Origin: SAR202 cluster bacterium AC-647-P02_OGT_505m
GTDB lineage: Bacteria; Chloroflexota; Dehalococcoidia; Lucifugimonadales; UBA826
Assembly (NCBI GenBank): GCA_009391195.1
Contig: VEXB01000005.1
Coordinates: 1-64,000, forward strand
Length of the DNA: 64,000 bases
Direction: 5' to 3'
The notes beneath the pieces are model-generated. The model was not told the DNA's origin. It saw only the letters and a program-made list of their open reading frames with translations, and did not search any database. Shown piece after piece: positions 39,874-49,923 of the stretch (position 1 is the stretch's first letter; the number at the start of each line of letters is the position of its first letter). The position numbers and the translations under genes were made by a program.

Positions 39874-40969
39874 CATGCCGTATAGCAAATTCTCATTAAA
39901 TACTACGATTTGCATCGTAATCATTTTAAGTTTCCTGGGTTGTACAAAAATGGGCCAACCTGAAAACGCTGGTACCCGCGAAATCATCGAAATGGGAACC
40001 ACAAGTACCCAAATCGCGACAGAAGTTCCTCGTCAACTCACTATTCTTCCAACGATAGCGGATGTTGTTAGGGCCGTAGAACCTGCGGTAGTTTCAATAT
40101 CAGTAGACATACTGTCTAGGGGCATATTTTATGACTTCACGGATGAGGGGTCAGGTACGGGAATGATAGTACGATCTGACGGTTACATAGTGACCAATTA
40201 TCATGTTATACAAGGAGCAAGAGACATTGAAGTAGGTCTTTTTAATGGGAATCATTATTCAGCTGAAATAGTCGGACTTGACCTATTGTCTGACTTGGCA
40301 GTGATTAAGATAGGTGCCAACCAACTTCCCACAGTTGCCTTCACGGAAACAGATGATATTCGCACCGGAGACTGGGTGGCAACCATCGGGAACGCTTTAG
40401 GATTAAAAGGTGGGCCAACGGTCACGTTAGGCATAATAAGTGGCTTAGGTAGAACAATAAGAACGGAAAGGGGCGATTTATACGACATGATACAAACGGA
40501 TGCTGCCATAAACAAAGGAAATAGTGGCGGCCCGCTCATTGATATGGATGGAGAGGTTATCGGAATTAACACCGCGGTGTATGGTGGAGCACAAGGGGTT
40601 GGGTTTGCGGTTTCCTCAGGTGTCGCAAAGCCAATTATTAATAGCCTAATCGAAAACGGTAAAGTCATTAGACCTCTTATAGGTTTAAGTGGAATGACCA
40701 ACACCCCTGAACTATCTGACAGATTTGACCTAGGAACTTCTAAAGGAATACTAATTACACAGATAGCTCCTGAGAAACCTGCATACAATGCAGGCCTCAT
40801 TGCGGGAGATGTGATAACAGCTCTTAATGATCAACAGACCGACGATATGGCAGAGTTTCTCACCATACTGTGGAGCTACACGGTGGGAGAAACAGTGAAG
40901 GTAGACTACATTTCAGACCAAAGACCTCAAAGTACCAGTGTTACTTTGATGGAACGACCAAGTCCTTAA
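39863..40969 (+). CDS. HtrA/DegP-type serine protease, putative lipoprotein, with PDZ domain
   Basis: Lipobox-like SFLGC; TNYHVI (His), DLLSDLAVI (Asp), GNSGGPL (Ser) triad; C-terminal PDZ; overlaps yihY by 11 nt. Confidence 0.93.
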   Translation: MNRDMPYSKFSLNTTICIVIILSFLGCTKMGQPENAGTREIIEMGTTSTQIATEVPRQLTILPTIADVVRAVEPAVVSISVDILSRGIFYDFTDEGSGTGMIVRSDGYIVTNYHVIQGARDIEVGLFNGNHYSAEIVGLDLLSDLAVIKIGANQLPTVAFTETDDIRTGDWVATIGNALGLKGGPTVTLGIISGLGRTIRTERGDLYDMIQTDAAINKGNSGGPLIDMDGEVIGINTAVYGGAQGVGFAVSSGVAKPIINSLIENGKVIRPLIGLSGMTNTPELSDRFDLGTSKGILITQIAPEKPAYNAGLIAGDVITALNDQQTDDMAEFLTILWSYTVGETVKVDYISDQRPQSTSVTLMERPSP

Positions 40970-41685
40970 TTAGGTTTTGTACCAGAAATAATAGCTACTG
41001 TACCCAAAGCAACCTTGTTAACAGAAATTTCCCCAAGTCCTGTCTCTTTCATCACATCAGCCAAATCAGAAGCGGTCATAAAACTCTGTACCGACTCAGG
41101 CAAATAGGTATAGGCCTCTTTGTCTCCAGCAAGTAAGCTGCCTATATAGGGGGTTATCCTGCGGAAATAAAATAAGAATATCTTTGACATTAGGAACCCA
41201 GTCGGCCTGACGATTTCCAGCACAACAACCCTAGATCCCGGCTTTATGACTCTAACCATCTCAGAGATAGCTTTTGGAAGATCAATAAAGTTCCGAGCTC
41301 CAAACCCAACTGTGGCACATATAAAGGAATCATCCTTATAGGGTAGCTTGTGCGCGTCGCCGATATTGGGTATGAATCTCGATCCTAATCCTCTGGCAAC
41401 GGCCTTTCTGACACCGGTATTTAACATTTCGGCCGCAAAGTCGACTCCAACTACGTTTGTAACAAATGACTTATTAAGTAGGTCAAAGGCAAAGTCCCCC
41501 GTTCCAGTAGCTACATCTAGAGCCAAACCCCTTTGCTCTCCCTCCAGCAACTCAACAGACTTAGTCCTCCATGAGTAATGCCTTCCACCTGTCATGACAG
41601 TATTTAAAAAATCGTAGCGCCCGGCTATACGATCAAACATCCTTCCAACGAATTCAGCCCTGTCTTTACCACAAAGTTGAGCCAT
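40966..41685 (-). CDS. Demethylmenaquinone/ubiquinone methyltransferase (UbiE/MenG)
   Basis: FDRIAGRYDFLNTVMTGGRHYSWR, LDVATGTGDFAF, ATVGFGARNF motifs. Confidence 0.94.
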   Translation of the reverse strand: MAQLCGKDRAEFVGRMFDRIAGRYDFLNTVMTGGRHYSWRTKSVELLEGEQRGLALDVATGTGDFAFDLLNKSFVTNVVGVDFAAEMLNTGVRKAVARGLGSRFIPNIGDAHKLPYKDDSFICATVGFGARNFIDLPKAISEMVRVIKPGSRVVVLEIVRPTGFLMSKIFLFYFRRITPYIGSLLAGDKEAYTYLPESVQSFMTASDLADVMKETGLGEISVNKVALGTVAIISGTKPN

Positions 41686-41696
41686 TTAGGAACCCT

Positions 41697-43250
41697 TCAC
41701 GAATTACGAATCTCGCTCATTACCAAAGGAATTTCTGACAACAGGTCAGAAGCCAAGGTTCCAGAATCGCCTATCTTCTTTCCCATAATCTCACCAGCCA
41801 CTCCATGTATATAAACTCCCGATATCGCTGCATCTTTTGTATCTAACCCCTGAGCAATAAGGCCTGATATCAAGCCAGCCAAAACATCCCCCGTACCAGC
41901 CGATGAAAGGGAAGGAGTAGCGATATCGCTTACCCACGATTCACCATTTGGCAAGGCCACCACAGTATTAGCCCCCTTTAATACGAGAATTTGATCCCAT
42001 TTGACCGAAAATTCTTTAGCAATTTCTAAGCGATTATTTTGAATTTTTTCCACAGATATTCGAGTCATACGAGACATCTCCCCTGGATGAGGAGTTAAGA
42101 CACAATCTTTAGGTAATCTGTCCCACCACCGATAATGCGTGGAAAGCATATTCAAGCCATCAGCATCAATTACCGTGGGAACAGGAATATCAATTGGTGA
42201 GAGTAAAAGGTTGGAAAATAACAAACGAGCCTCATTGGACATGCCCATGCCACAGCCAATTAAAAGAGCAGAGTAACCGGCCAATTGTTGATAAATTTCT
42301 CTAGCAGAGCACCAACCGTCAATTTCTCCCGATTTTTTCAAAGGAAGATTCAGTGACGTAGCCTCAGGAATAATGTTCACAATGGCCGATGTTACGTCAG
42401 GTGATGCCGCCACTGTAGCAAGACCAACTCCACTTTTAAGGGAAGAGGATGCCGCAAGAGCAGCCGCGCCGACGAAGTTTTCAGACCCCCCCACGATCAT
42501 AACCTTTCCAAACGTACCTTTGTTGGAATCCAATCGCCTTATTGGCAACATACTGCCCACGGAATCAGAATCCAGCAAATATGTTTTGATGGCACAATCT
42601 TGACCGGCAGGTATACCCATATCGACGATGGTAAGTTCACCACATGCCACACTTCCAGGATAGTGGATATTCCCAATCTTGGGATATCCAAACGCAACAG
42701 TTCGATCTGCAAAGAGTGTTAATGGATCAACTTGACCCGAATCGGCATCAACTCCCGAAGGAACATCGGCTGCAATGATTTTTCTTTCAGGCGGAGCAAA
42801 GTCTGTAACCAGCTTCAGGTATTCTGCCAGGCTACCCTCTATCCTACGATTAACACCCGTTCCAAGAATTGCATCAATTATCAAATAAGTATTTCGAACA
42901 ACCTCCAACAGATCGGGGGATCTTTCTACCTTAACAACAATAACGCCAGCATTGAGCGCGTTAAGTAACCGAGTATCAGGAACAGGTCGACTACCTAAAA
43001 TAGCCGCGTAAACCTTGGCGCCGGCTTTTACAAGATGAGCTGCGGCAACGAGCCCATCGGAACCATTGTTACCTGGACCTATCAAGGCAAGACATTTAAG
43101 TCCAGTAACCACGCCAACACTTGATATAGCTGCCTTTGCCAACTCATATCCAGCATTGTCCATTAAAGCGTGACTATCAACCCCATTCTCACTGGAAAGA
43201 GTCTCTATCTGTCTCATTTGAGACGCTGTGACTAGTTTGATTTTCGGCAT
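41697..43250 (-). CDS. nnr: Bifunctional NAD(P)H-hydrate epimerase / ADP-dependent NAD(P)H-hydrate dehydratase
   Basis: IGPGNNGSDGLVAARHL-like motif (GPGNNGSDGLVAAAHL), DVPSGVDADSG, TPHPGEMSR, LSSAGTGDVLAGLISGL. Confidence 0.95.
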   Translation of the reverse strand: MPKIKLVTASQMRQIETLSSENGVDSHALMDNAGYELAKAAISSVGVVTGLKCLALIGPGNNGSDGLVAAAHLVKAGAKVYAAILGSRPVPDTRLLNALNAGVIVVKVERSPDLLEVVRNTYLIIDAILGTGVNRRIEGSLAEYLKLVTDFAPPERKIIAADVPSGVDADSGQVDPLTLFADRTVAFGYPKIGNIHYPGSVACGELTIVDMGIPAGQDCAIKTYLLDSDSVGSMLPIRRLDSNKGTFGKVMIVGGSENFVGAAALAASSSLKSGVGLATVAASPDVTSAIVNIIPEATSLNLPLKKSGEIDGWCSAREIYQQLAGYSALLIGCGMGMSNEARLLFSNLLLSPIDIPVPTVIDADGLNMLSTHYRWWDRLPKDCVLTPHPGEMSRMTRISVEKIQNNRLEIAKEFSVKWDQILVLKGANTVVALPNGESWVSDIATPSLSSAGTGDVLAGLISGLIAQGLDTKDAAISGVYIHGVAGEIMGKKIGDSGTLASDLLSEIPLVMSEIRNS

Positions 43251-43268
43251 GCTTGTCTTATGCCTGAA

Positions 43269-43967
43269 CTAGGCCGGAGTCACACGAATAAGATTAGAAA
43301 TGCCCATGCTGAATACTAATTCTTTATTACCCAATTTTAAGGTTATTACCCCACGAGCATTAGACAAATCAGTAATTTGTATACGTGCACCCGGCAGAAA
43401 ATCATTATCCACAAAATATCCTAGTAACTCCATATCATCTTCTGGAAGCATGTCTACTAGATAATCGTGGCTCACCTTTGCCTTATTTAAAGAAACTGAG
43501 AACCTATTGGGAACATAGTTACTACCAGGTATAGGATGACCAAAAGGGCAGGTCGTCGGATGATCCAAAATATCTACAACACGTGACTCCAGATAAGGGG
43601 AAAAAGCGTGTTCGAGCCTATGGGCCTCTTCATGTGCACGCTTAAGATCAACTTTCAACACATCTACGGCAAGTCTCTCAGCTAATCTATGCCTACGTAA
43701 TATGCTTTCTGCTTCCGTGAGACCAGACTTAGTAAGAGATATTTCTTTCTCAGAACTGGTAGTTACCAGTTTTTCTCGGGTCATTCTTCTGATCATTGCA
43801 GAAACAGACGGCAATGAGGTTCCCAATCCTTCTCCCATGGGCAAACTTTTAAAATGCTCAGACAATTGAACAGCAGTTACTCTAGTGTCCTGTTCCTGGA
43901 GACGAATTATGGAGAGCAAATAGTTCTCCATTGCCATTGATAACCTATTTTCACGAGTTGTGCTCAT
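43269..43967 (-). CDS. DtxR/MntR-family metal-dependent transcriptional regulator
   Basis: SVSAMIRRMTREKLVTTSSEKEISLTKSG, RHRLAERLAVDVL, EEAHRLEHAFS, DHPTTCPFGHPIPG; C-terminal FeoA-like domain. Confidence 0.93.
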   Translation of the reverse strand: MSTTRENRLSMAMENYLLSIIRLQEQDTRVTAVQLSEHFKSLPMGEGLGTSLPSVSAMIRRMTREKLVTTSSEKEISLTKSGLTEAESILRRHRLAERLAVDVLKVDLKRAHEEAHRLEHAFSPYLESRVVDILDHPTTCPFGHPIPGSNYVPNRFSVSLNKAKVSHDYLVDMLPEDDMELLGYFVDNDFLPGARIQITDLSNARGVITLKLGNKELVFSMGISNLIRVTPA

Positions 43968-44111
43968 AACTATATTTCCAATGGATCTAGTCTAGAATGC
44001 TCAACCACCCATCTAACATAAACTTTATGTGGCCTGGGACCCGAATATCGGTAATAGGATCGAGTAAAGCATTATCACCAAAGTCACCCTTTGCTCCGCA
44101 TTTAGAGCTCC

Positions 44112-44510
44112 CTATCGTTTTGTATACTGCTTCGCCTTACGAGCTCTTTTGAGCCCCGGTTTCTTACGTTCCTTAACCCGAGAATCACGTGTCAGTAAAC
44201 CAGCTTTCTTGAGCTCTCCCCTGTATCTCCCATCTTCGACCTGCGATAGTGCTCGCGAGATACCATGGCGCAGAGCTCCTGCTCTGCCATTAACTCCCCC
44301 GCCAGAGACTTTCGCAACAACGCGAAATCTCCCTTGAGTGTTTGTAACTGTAAATGGCTCATTAATTATTTGCTGCCAGATACTATATGGAAACGCATCT
44401 TCCATAAGCTTTTCGTCAACCACAATGGGACCAGCATCAGGATAAAGTCTAACCTGCGCAACTGCAGTTTTCCGCTTCCCCACCGCATATGTATATGCCT
44501 GTTCAACCAC
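44112..44510 (-). CDS. rpsI: 30S ribosomal protein S9
   Basis: YAVGKRKTAVAQVRL, GGGVNGRAGALRHGISRAL, C-terminal RKKPGLKRARKAKQYTKR. Confidence 0.98.
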   Translation of the reverse strand: MVEQAYTYAVGKRKTAVAQVRLYPDAGPIVVDEKLMEDAFPYSIWQQIINEPFTVTNTQGRFRVVAKVSGGGVNGRAGALRHGISRALSQVEDGRYRGELKKAGLLTRDSRVKERKKPGLKRARKAKQYTKR

Positions 44511-44538
44511 TGATTATTCCTCCTGAATACTTTAAATA

Positions 44539-44991
44539 CTATTCGGCCGTATCTTGGTTCTGACTTACCTGTGCACTGTGCGGGTGACTTTCCCCAGCAT
44601 AAACCTTCAATCGTGAAAGCATCCTTTTCCCAGGTGTATTTTTTGGAAGCATACCTTTAACAGACTGCTGAATAACTCTTTCAGGATAGGTAGCCAAGAG
44701 TTCTTGCAGAGTAGTTTCTTTGAGTCCCCCGTGATATCCACTATGCCTGTAATACTTCTTCTGTTCCAACTTACTTCCTGTGACTCTTATTTTTTCAGCG
44801 TTTATAACAACCACATAATCCCCGGTGTTAAGGTAAGGCACATATCCAGCACGATGTTTACCCTGCAAGAGAGTGGCTATTTCAGAACTGAGTCTTCCAA
44901 GGGTCTTACCATCAGCGTTCACAACTCTCCACTCAGGTTTTAACTCTGCATTTTTTGGTTGATACATTTTTTGTCTGATTGCCATTACCAA
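44539..44991 (-). CDS. rplM: 50S ribosomal protein L13
   Basis: [60 protein letters not shown]. Confidence 0.98.
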   Translation of the reverse strand: MVMAIRQKMYQPKNAELKPEWRVVNADGKTLGRLSSEIATLLQGKHRAGYVPYLNTGDYVVVINAEKIRVTGSKLEQKKYYRHSGYHGGLKETTLQELLATYPERVIQQSVKGMLPKNTPGKRMLSRLKVYAGESHPHSAQVSQNQDTAE

Positions 44992-45000
44992 ATCCTATCC

Positions 45001-45786
45001 TTAACAGCTATATTTCCCTTTTGAAGGAGGAAATCCATCATATCGTACTTCCTCCAAACTCAATCCTTGCGGGGGTAGGGAGTGAGCTATTTTATCACTA
45101 TTACGCCCAACCATACGATCTAAGTCATCCATTGAGATTATTTTCCTCCCCACATCAACAAGAGCACCCATCATACGCCTCACTTGATGCGGCAGGAATG
45201 CATTTCCCTCTACTGTGTAATCTATAACAGGACCTTCTTGACATATCTCAGACCTAATAATCCTCCTGACGGTAGTCGCGCCATCTATGTTCAATGGACC
45301 TGAGAATTTTCTAAAATCATGGGTCCCTAAATAAATATCCGCCCCTTCACACATAGCTGTGAAATCTAATTTTCCACTAATCTGGGTCGTTATTCTTCTC
45401 ATTAAAGGTGTTCGAATAGGGGAATTCCAAATCTTGTATTTATAGACTCGAGAAACAGCATCTCTACGTGGATCAAACAATTCTCCAACTTCATAAACAC
45501 TTTTTAGCGCAATATCGTCAGGCAAATAGTGATTGATTCCACTGGCTACAGATTTAAAATCCGTTGAAGGTGTCAACTCGAATGAAATTACCTGGCCAGC
45601 TGCATGGACCCCAGCATCCGTCCTCCCAGCGCCACTCACTCGAACTTTTTCACCAGTTAATTTTTGAATGGACTTTTCAAGTTCTCCTTGTACAGTTGAT
45701 ACCTCCACCTGATATTGGAAGCCGTGATATTTCGTTCCCTCATATTCAATAATAGATGCAACTTTCACCACGGGTCTCCCTGGCAC
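45001..45786 (-). CDS. truA: tRNA pseudouridine synthase A
   Basis: EYEGTKYHGFQYQ, SGAGRTDAGVHAAGQV, GNAFLPHQVRRMMGALVDVG. Confidence 0.96.
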   Translation of the reverse strand: MPGRPVVKVASIIEYEGTKYHGFQYQVEVSTVQGELEKSIQKLTGEKVRVSGAGRTDAGVHAAGQVISFELTPSTDFKSVASGINHYLPDDIALKSVYEVGELFDPRRDAVSRVYKYKIWNSPIRTPLMRRITTQISGKLDFTAMCEGADIYLGTHDFRKFSGPLNIDGATTVRRIIRSEICQEGPVIDYTVEGNAFLPHQVRRMMGALVDVGRKIISMDDLDRMVGRNSDKIAHSLPPQGLSLEEVRYDGFPPSKGKYSC

Positions 45787-45822
45787 AAATGTCTAAGAGA
45801 AAACTCTCTCTAAACATCAACC

Positions 45823-46197
45823 CTACTCCACAAACTCAAGAACAGCCATTTCAGCAGCGTCACCTTTCCTTGGTCCAAGCTTAGTCAGCCTGGTGTATCC
45901 GCCCTTTTCTCTCGCCTCAAATCTCGGAGCAAGAACCTCAAATACCTTTTTAACTATATATTCATCTGTTAAAAGAGCCGACGCTTGCCTCCTATGGTGA
46001 AGGGTACCTTTTTTACCAAGGGTAATGATCTTTTCCGCCATCCTCCTGACTTCCTTAGCCTTGCTGTCAGTTGTCTTAATCGACTCATGGCGTATAAAGT
46101 CTGTCACCATTGTCCGCAGCATCAACATCCTATGTGCAGTAGGTCTATTAAGTTTTCTACCAGAAATGTGATGTCTCAAATTATTCCTCTCCCTCAT
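45823..46197 (-). CDS. rplQ: 50S ribosomal protein L17
   Basis: RHHISGRKLNRPTAHRMLMLRTM; start refined to internal ATG (MRERNNLRH), overlapping the rpoA end. Confidence 0.95.
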   Translation of the reverse strand: MRERNNLRHHISGRKLNRPTAHRMLMLRTMVTDFIRHESIKTTDSKAKEVRRMAEKIITLGKKGTLHHRRQASALLTDEYIVKKVFEVLAPRFEAREKGGYTRLTKLGPRKGDAAEMAVLEFVE

Positions 46198-47224
46198 CCG
46201 TAGCTTCATCATCTTCTGACTGAACCTTGTTAGGATCCATGTGGTCCGGAAGAATATCCATATCTCTAAACTTGTCATAAAGTTCTGAGAAGGACTTTTC
46301 CCCAAAATTTCTGATGTCTAATAATTCGTCCTTTGTTTTTTCCATCACTTCACCGACTTTATTAAGTCCAGCTCTTTTTAAACAGTTGAGAGTTCGCGAA
46401 GAAAGGTCTAACTCCTCTACCGTCATATTGTAATGCTCTGCCGGAATGGCAAGTGATACTCCGCCCGAACCTTCTTCAGCAGCCTTCGACGCATTGGTAA
46501 ACAAGAAAAATTGATTCACCAAAATATTGGCAGCTTGCTCAACCGCTTCTACAGGATGAGTAGAACCATCAGTCCAAACTTCAAGTAGCAGATTTTCGTA
46601 GTCCGTCCGATGTCCCACACTAACCTGTTGAATAGTGTAGTTGACCTTACGAACAGGAGTGAATACAGCGTCAATAGGAATAGTACCGATAGAGAGCCCC
46701 TCGCTACTATCCGCAACCTTATATCCAGTACCGTACCCAATGTTCAATTCTAGTACGAGTTCGGCATTATCTGAATCCAGTGTTGCGATAGGCTGCTCAG
46801 GGTTCACCACCGTAAAGTCGGCAGATGCCATTATGTCAGCCGCTGTAACCAAACCTGGACCCCTTGCCTCAAGCCTAAGTTTGCCAGGCGTGTCTGACGC
46901 CGATTCAGATCTTATCCTGACAGCTTTAATATTTAGTAGAATTTCTTGTACTTCTTCCTTAACATTTTCGATTGTTGAGTATTCATGTTGAACTGTCTCA
47001 ACTTTTACCCAAGTCACAGCTGTTCCAGGGAGGGAATTGTATAGAACCCTTCTAAGAGGATTTCCAAGAGTTACCCCATATCCAGGATCAAGAGGACCGA
47101 CCACAAATTTTCCATATGTGTCAGTGGTTTCCTCAACCGAAATCTTTGTGTCAATAACTATCTCTTCTTCAAGTTCTGGCCCGTCAAGAATCGATATGTC
47201 TGAATAGTCCATTGCCATTGTCAT
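46181..47224 (-). CDS. rpoA: DNA-directed RNA polymerase subunit alpha
   Basis: GKFVVGPLDPGYGVTLGNPLRRVLYNSLPGTAVTWVKVE; C-terminal domain LDLSSRTLNCLKRAGLNKVGEVMEKTKDELLDIRNFGEKSFSEL; start refined downstream of the rpsD stop. Confidence 0.97.
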   Translation of the reverse strand: MTMAMDYSDISILDGPELEEEIVIDTKISVEETTDTYGKFVVGPLDPGYGVTLGNPLRRVLYNSLPGTAVTWVKVETVQHEYSTIENVKEEVQEILLNIKAVRIRSESASDTPGKLRLEARGPGLVTAADIMASADFTVVNPEQPIATLDSDNAELVLELNIGYGTGYKVADSSEGLSIGTIPIDAVFTPVRKVNYTIQQVSVGHRTDYENLLLEVWTDGSTHPVEAVEQAANILVNQFFLFTNASKAAEEGSGGVSLAIPAEHYNMTVEELDLSSRTLNCLKRAGLNKVGEVMEKTKDELLDIRNFGEKSFSELYDKFRDMDILPDHMDPNKVQSEDDEATDEGEE

Positions 47225-47244
47225 TAGTTCTGTCTCCTGTGCCC

Positions 47245-47844
47245 CTATTTGGAATAGAGCTCTACAATCTGAGTGGTATCGATTTCTGGCTCTCCATCCT
47301 CCGCCGTAGGAATTGTAATAACTGTCGTTTCCATATCCGCTTGACTCAATACGACCCAATGAGGAGTCGGTATTGTCTTGCAGTTTTCTTGCGCTATTTC
47401 AAACAAAGACGTTTTTTTTCCCTTCTCCGTCCACTGAATCACATCACCTTGATCAATTTGATAGGAGGGAATATTCACCTTCCTGCCATTTACATTAAAG
47501 TGCCCATGATTAACTGCCTGGCGAGATTGTTTTCTCGACAAAAACATTCCTGATCTGTAGAGCACGTTGTCCAATCTGCGTTCCAATAAAATTATTAGAT
47601 TGTCTCCAGTGACACCCTCTTGAAAAAGAGCCTTATCGAAGTAGTTTTTGAATTGTTTTTCCAGCACGCCATAAAGAAACTTAGCTTTCTGTTTCTCTTT
47701 AAGCTGCAGACCATAGGCAGAGACTCTTCTTCTTCTTGTAAATCCCTGATTGACTCTCTTGTCTTTTCTGGTCCCGTAAACGCCGTATGATTCCAGTCCT
47801 AGCGCTCTAAGTTTTTTCTGTATTGGTCCTGTGTATCTTGCCAT
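47245..47844 (-). CDS. rpsD: 30S ribosomal protein S4
   Basis: MARYTGPIQKKLRALG, ERRLDNVLYRSGMFLSRKQSRQAVNHGHFNVNGRKVNIPSYQ. Confidence 0.97.
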   Translation of the reverse strand: MARYTGPIQKKLRALGLESYGVYGTRKDKRVNQGFTRRRRVSAYGLQLKEKQKAKFLYGVLEKQFKNYFDKALFQEGVTGDNLIILLERRLDNVLYRSGMFLSRKQSRQAVNHGHFNVNGRKVNIPSYQIDQGDVIQWTEKGKKTSLFEIAQENCKTIPTPHWVVLSQADMETTVITIPTAEDGEPEIDTTQIVELYSK

Positions 47845-47845
47845 A

Positions 47846-48673
47846 TCATCCTACTAAACTTTTCGTATTGTTTTGCCCAGGTGCCCTAACTCCTAACTCG
47901 GAGATTAATTTATCAACGGTGAATCCCTCACTACGAATCCTTACATCGAAGTAAAGAAGTGTTACAGCAATCGCGGCCACCGTAACGGCTGCAGCATTAG
48001 AAATAAGACCTACAATGTATTGGATGGCGGTGGGAACAATCTGAAGCCCGTCAGACTCGCTTGGAACCAAAATTAAAGATGGAATTGAAAGTACGAGGGC
48101 GAGTCCCAACATCAACATAGTGATGAGGCAAATACCCCCTAGGACTCTTTTCCAATTGCTTTTCACCAGATCAAAACTCCGTGACAAAGCTTTTAGATAC
48201 TTGCTTCCTTCGTATATGGATACCGGTAGTGCCATAGAGGCAAACAAGAGAAACGCAAAAGATGCAATCGCAGGAATCAACAAAACAGCTCCGCCTATAC
48301 CAACCACCAACGCGGTAGTAAGTATAAAAGAAACGAATAACAGCGAATAAATCCTCCAAGATACTCTTAAAAAACAGGCACCGATATCTATACGACCGAA
48401 TGCGACTAGTTGTCCCACGCCCGCCGAGGCGGCAGAAAATACTGTGGTAGTGGCCACTACAGTTACAATCGCCGCTATGACATAGAACGCAACAGCTGAA
48501 CCGGAAATACTCCCCGTAGCTAAATACTCTTGCAAGCTCGCCTTAGGTCCGATAAACGTTAGGACGTTTACGGGTCCAAAAACGATAAATGCTATGACCA
48601 AAAAACCTCTTAGCCCTTTGCCATAAATAACAAAAGTTTCGTTGAGTATGTCTCCAAGACTTCTTTCTCTCAT
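47846..48673 (-). CDS. Multi-TM membrane protein of unknown function embedded in the alpha operon
   Basis: MRERSLGDILNETFVIYGKGLRGFLVIAF...; roughly six hydrophobic segments; C-terminal LLYFDVRIRSEGFTVDKL. Start refined from 48817 to 48673, after the rpsK stop. Confidence 0.85.
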   Translation of the reverse strand: MRERSLGDILNETFVIYGKGLRGFLVIAFIVFGPVNVLTFIGPKASLQEYLATGSISGSAVAFYVIAAIVTVVATTTVFSAASAGVGQLVAFGRIDIGACFLRVSWRIYSLLFVSFILTTALVVGIGGAVLLIPAIASFAFLLFASMALPVSIYEGSKYLKALSRSFDLVKSNWKRVLGGICLITMLMLGLALVLSIPSLILVPSESDGLQIVPTAIQYIVGLISNAAAVTVAAIAVTLLYFDVRIRSEGFTVDKLISELGVRAPGQNNTKSLVG

Positions 48674-48695
48674 AACAGATTTTCCAAAATAACCG

Positions 48696-49082
48696 TTATA
48701 CTCTTCTACGCTTTGGAGGTCTACATCCGTTATGTGGAATTGGAGTAACATCTCTGATACTGCTAACAGAGATTCCCGTGCTCTGTATGGCTCTAATAGC
48801 CGCCTCTCGACCTGCACCAGGACCCCTTACATATACGTCGACTTGTCTCATTCCCTGATCCATAGCTTTTTTTGCGGCGTCTTCCCCAGCCCTTTGGGCT
48901 GCAAACGCGGTTGACTTCCTAGATCCCCTGAAGCCAGCTGTCCCTGAACTGCCCCAAGCCACAGCGTTTCCAGTTGGATCGGTTAACGTCACTATAGTGT
49001 TATTAAACGTGGACTGTATGTAGGCTTTTCCAATTGGAACGGGCCCTCTGTCACGCCTTCGTGTCCTTGGTCGTCTTGCCAT
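48696..49082 (-). CDS. rpsK: 30S ribosomal protein S11
   Basis: [45 protein letters not shown]-terminal [13 protein letters not shown]. Confidence 0.98.
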   Translation of the reverse strand: MARRPRTRRRDRGPVPIGKAYIQSTFNNTIVTLTDPTGNAVAWGSSGTAGFRGSRKSTAFAAQRAGEDAAKKAMDQGMRQVDVYVRGPGAGREAAIRAIQSTGISVSSIRDVTPIPHNGCRPPKRRRV

Positions 49083-49111
49083 AGTCTGTATATACCTCTA
49101 ATACTCTTTAT

Positions 49112-49486
49112 CTACTCTGTCGTGTTTCTACGAGCAACTGCAATTCTTCGACCTCTTTTGGACCGGGCATTTGTCTTAGTCCTCTGGCCCCTTGCAGGCA
49201 ACGCCCTTCTGTGCCGGGTACCTCGATAGCTTCCAATATCGATAAGTCTTCGTATATTTTGGTTTACCTCTCGTCTAAGATCACCTTCAACAACATTCTC
49301 TCGATCTATAATCTCTCTTACACGATTCAAATCAGAGTCTTCCATGTCCCTAACCCGTGGGTTGTCAAACACTCCTGCTTTTTCCAATATAGATTTGGCT
49401 TGAAATGATCCAATACCGTAAACGCTCGTCAATGCAGTTTCGACTCTCTTGTTATCGGGTATATTAACTCCTGAAACTATCGCCAT
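49112..49486 (-). CDS. rpsM: 30S ribosomal protein S13
   Basis: SGVNIPDNKRVETALTSVYGIG, IDIGSYRGTRHRRALPARGQRTKTNARSKRG. Confidence 0.98.
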   Translation of the reverse strand: MAIVSGVNIPDNKRVETALTSVYGIGSFQAKSILEKAGVFDNPRVRDMEDSDLNRVREIIDRENVVEGDLRREVNQNIRRLIDIGSYRGTRHRRALPARGQRTKTNARSKRGRRIAVARRNTTE

Positions 49487-49509
49487 TTAGAAACTCCCTC
49501 GTCGCCTAA

Positions 49510-49623
49510 CTAACCCTGTCTCTGTTTGTGTTTCGGATTCTCGCAGATAATCATTGCCCTACCTTTTCGACGAATGACTCTACATTTAGCACACCTAACC
49601 TTTATAGAAGCACTAACCTTCAT
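49510..49623 (-). CDS. rpmJ: 50S ribosomal protein L36
   Basis: My own minus-strand translation [37 protein letters not shown], too short for the ORF track. Confidence 0.96.
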   Translation of the reverse strand: MKVSASIKVRCAKCRVIRRKGRAMIICENPKHKQRQG

Positions 49624-49677
49624 GTCGCTTCTCCATATGTCACAATCAAATTAAAAATCATAAAACTCACTATCAGT

Positions 49678-49899
49678 TTATCGAAATCGATAGGTTATCC
49701 TTCCTCTGGTCAGATCATAGGGTGACAAGTCAACCAAAACCCTGTCACCAGGCAAAACACGAATATAATTAACTCTCAATCTTCCTGAAATATATGCAAG
49801 CACCTCATGACCATTAGCCAACTCCACTTTAAAAGAGGCATTTGGAAGTGCCTCTTTTACGGTACCTTCCACCTCTATTGATTCGTCTTCCTTCGGCAT
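49678..49899 (-). CDS. infA: Translation initiation factor IF-1
   Basis: [61 protein letters not shown]; start refined to MPKEDESIE. Confidence 0.97.
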   Translation of the reverse strand: MPKEDESIEVEGTVKEALPNASFKVELANGHEVLAYISGRLRVNYIRVLPGDRVLVDLSPYDLTRGRITYRFR

Positions 49900-49923
49900 A
49901 AGTCTCCTAGATCTCACTTCGAT

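Noticed and set aside
40255-40800. 181-aa minus-strand ORF opposite the htrA-like gene
   Set aside because: Shadow ORF with low-complexity Pro/Ser/Ile composition.
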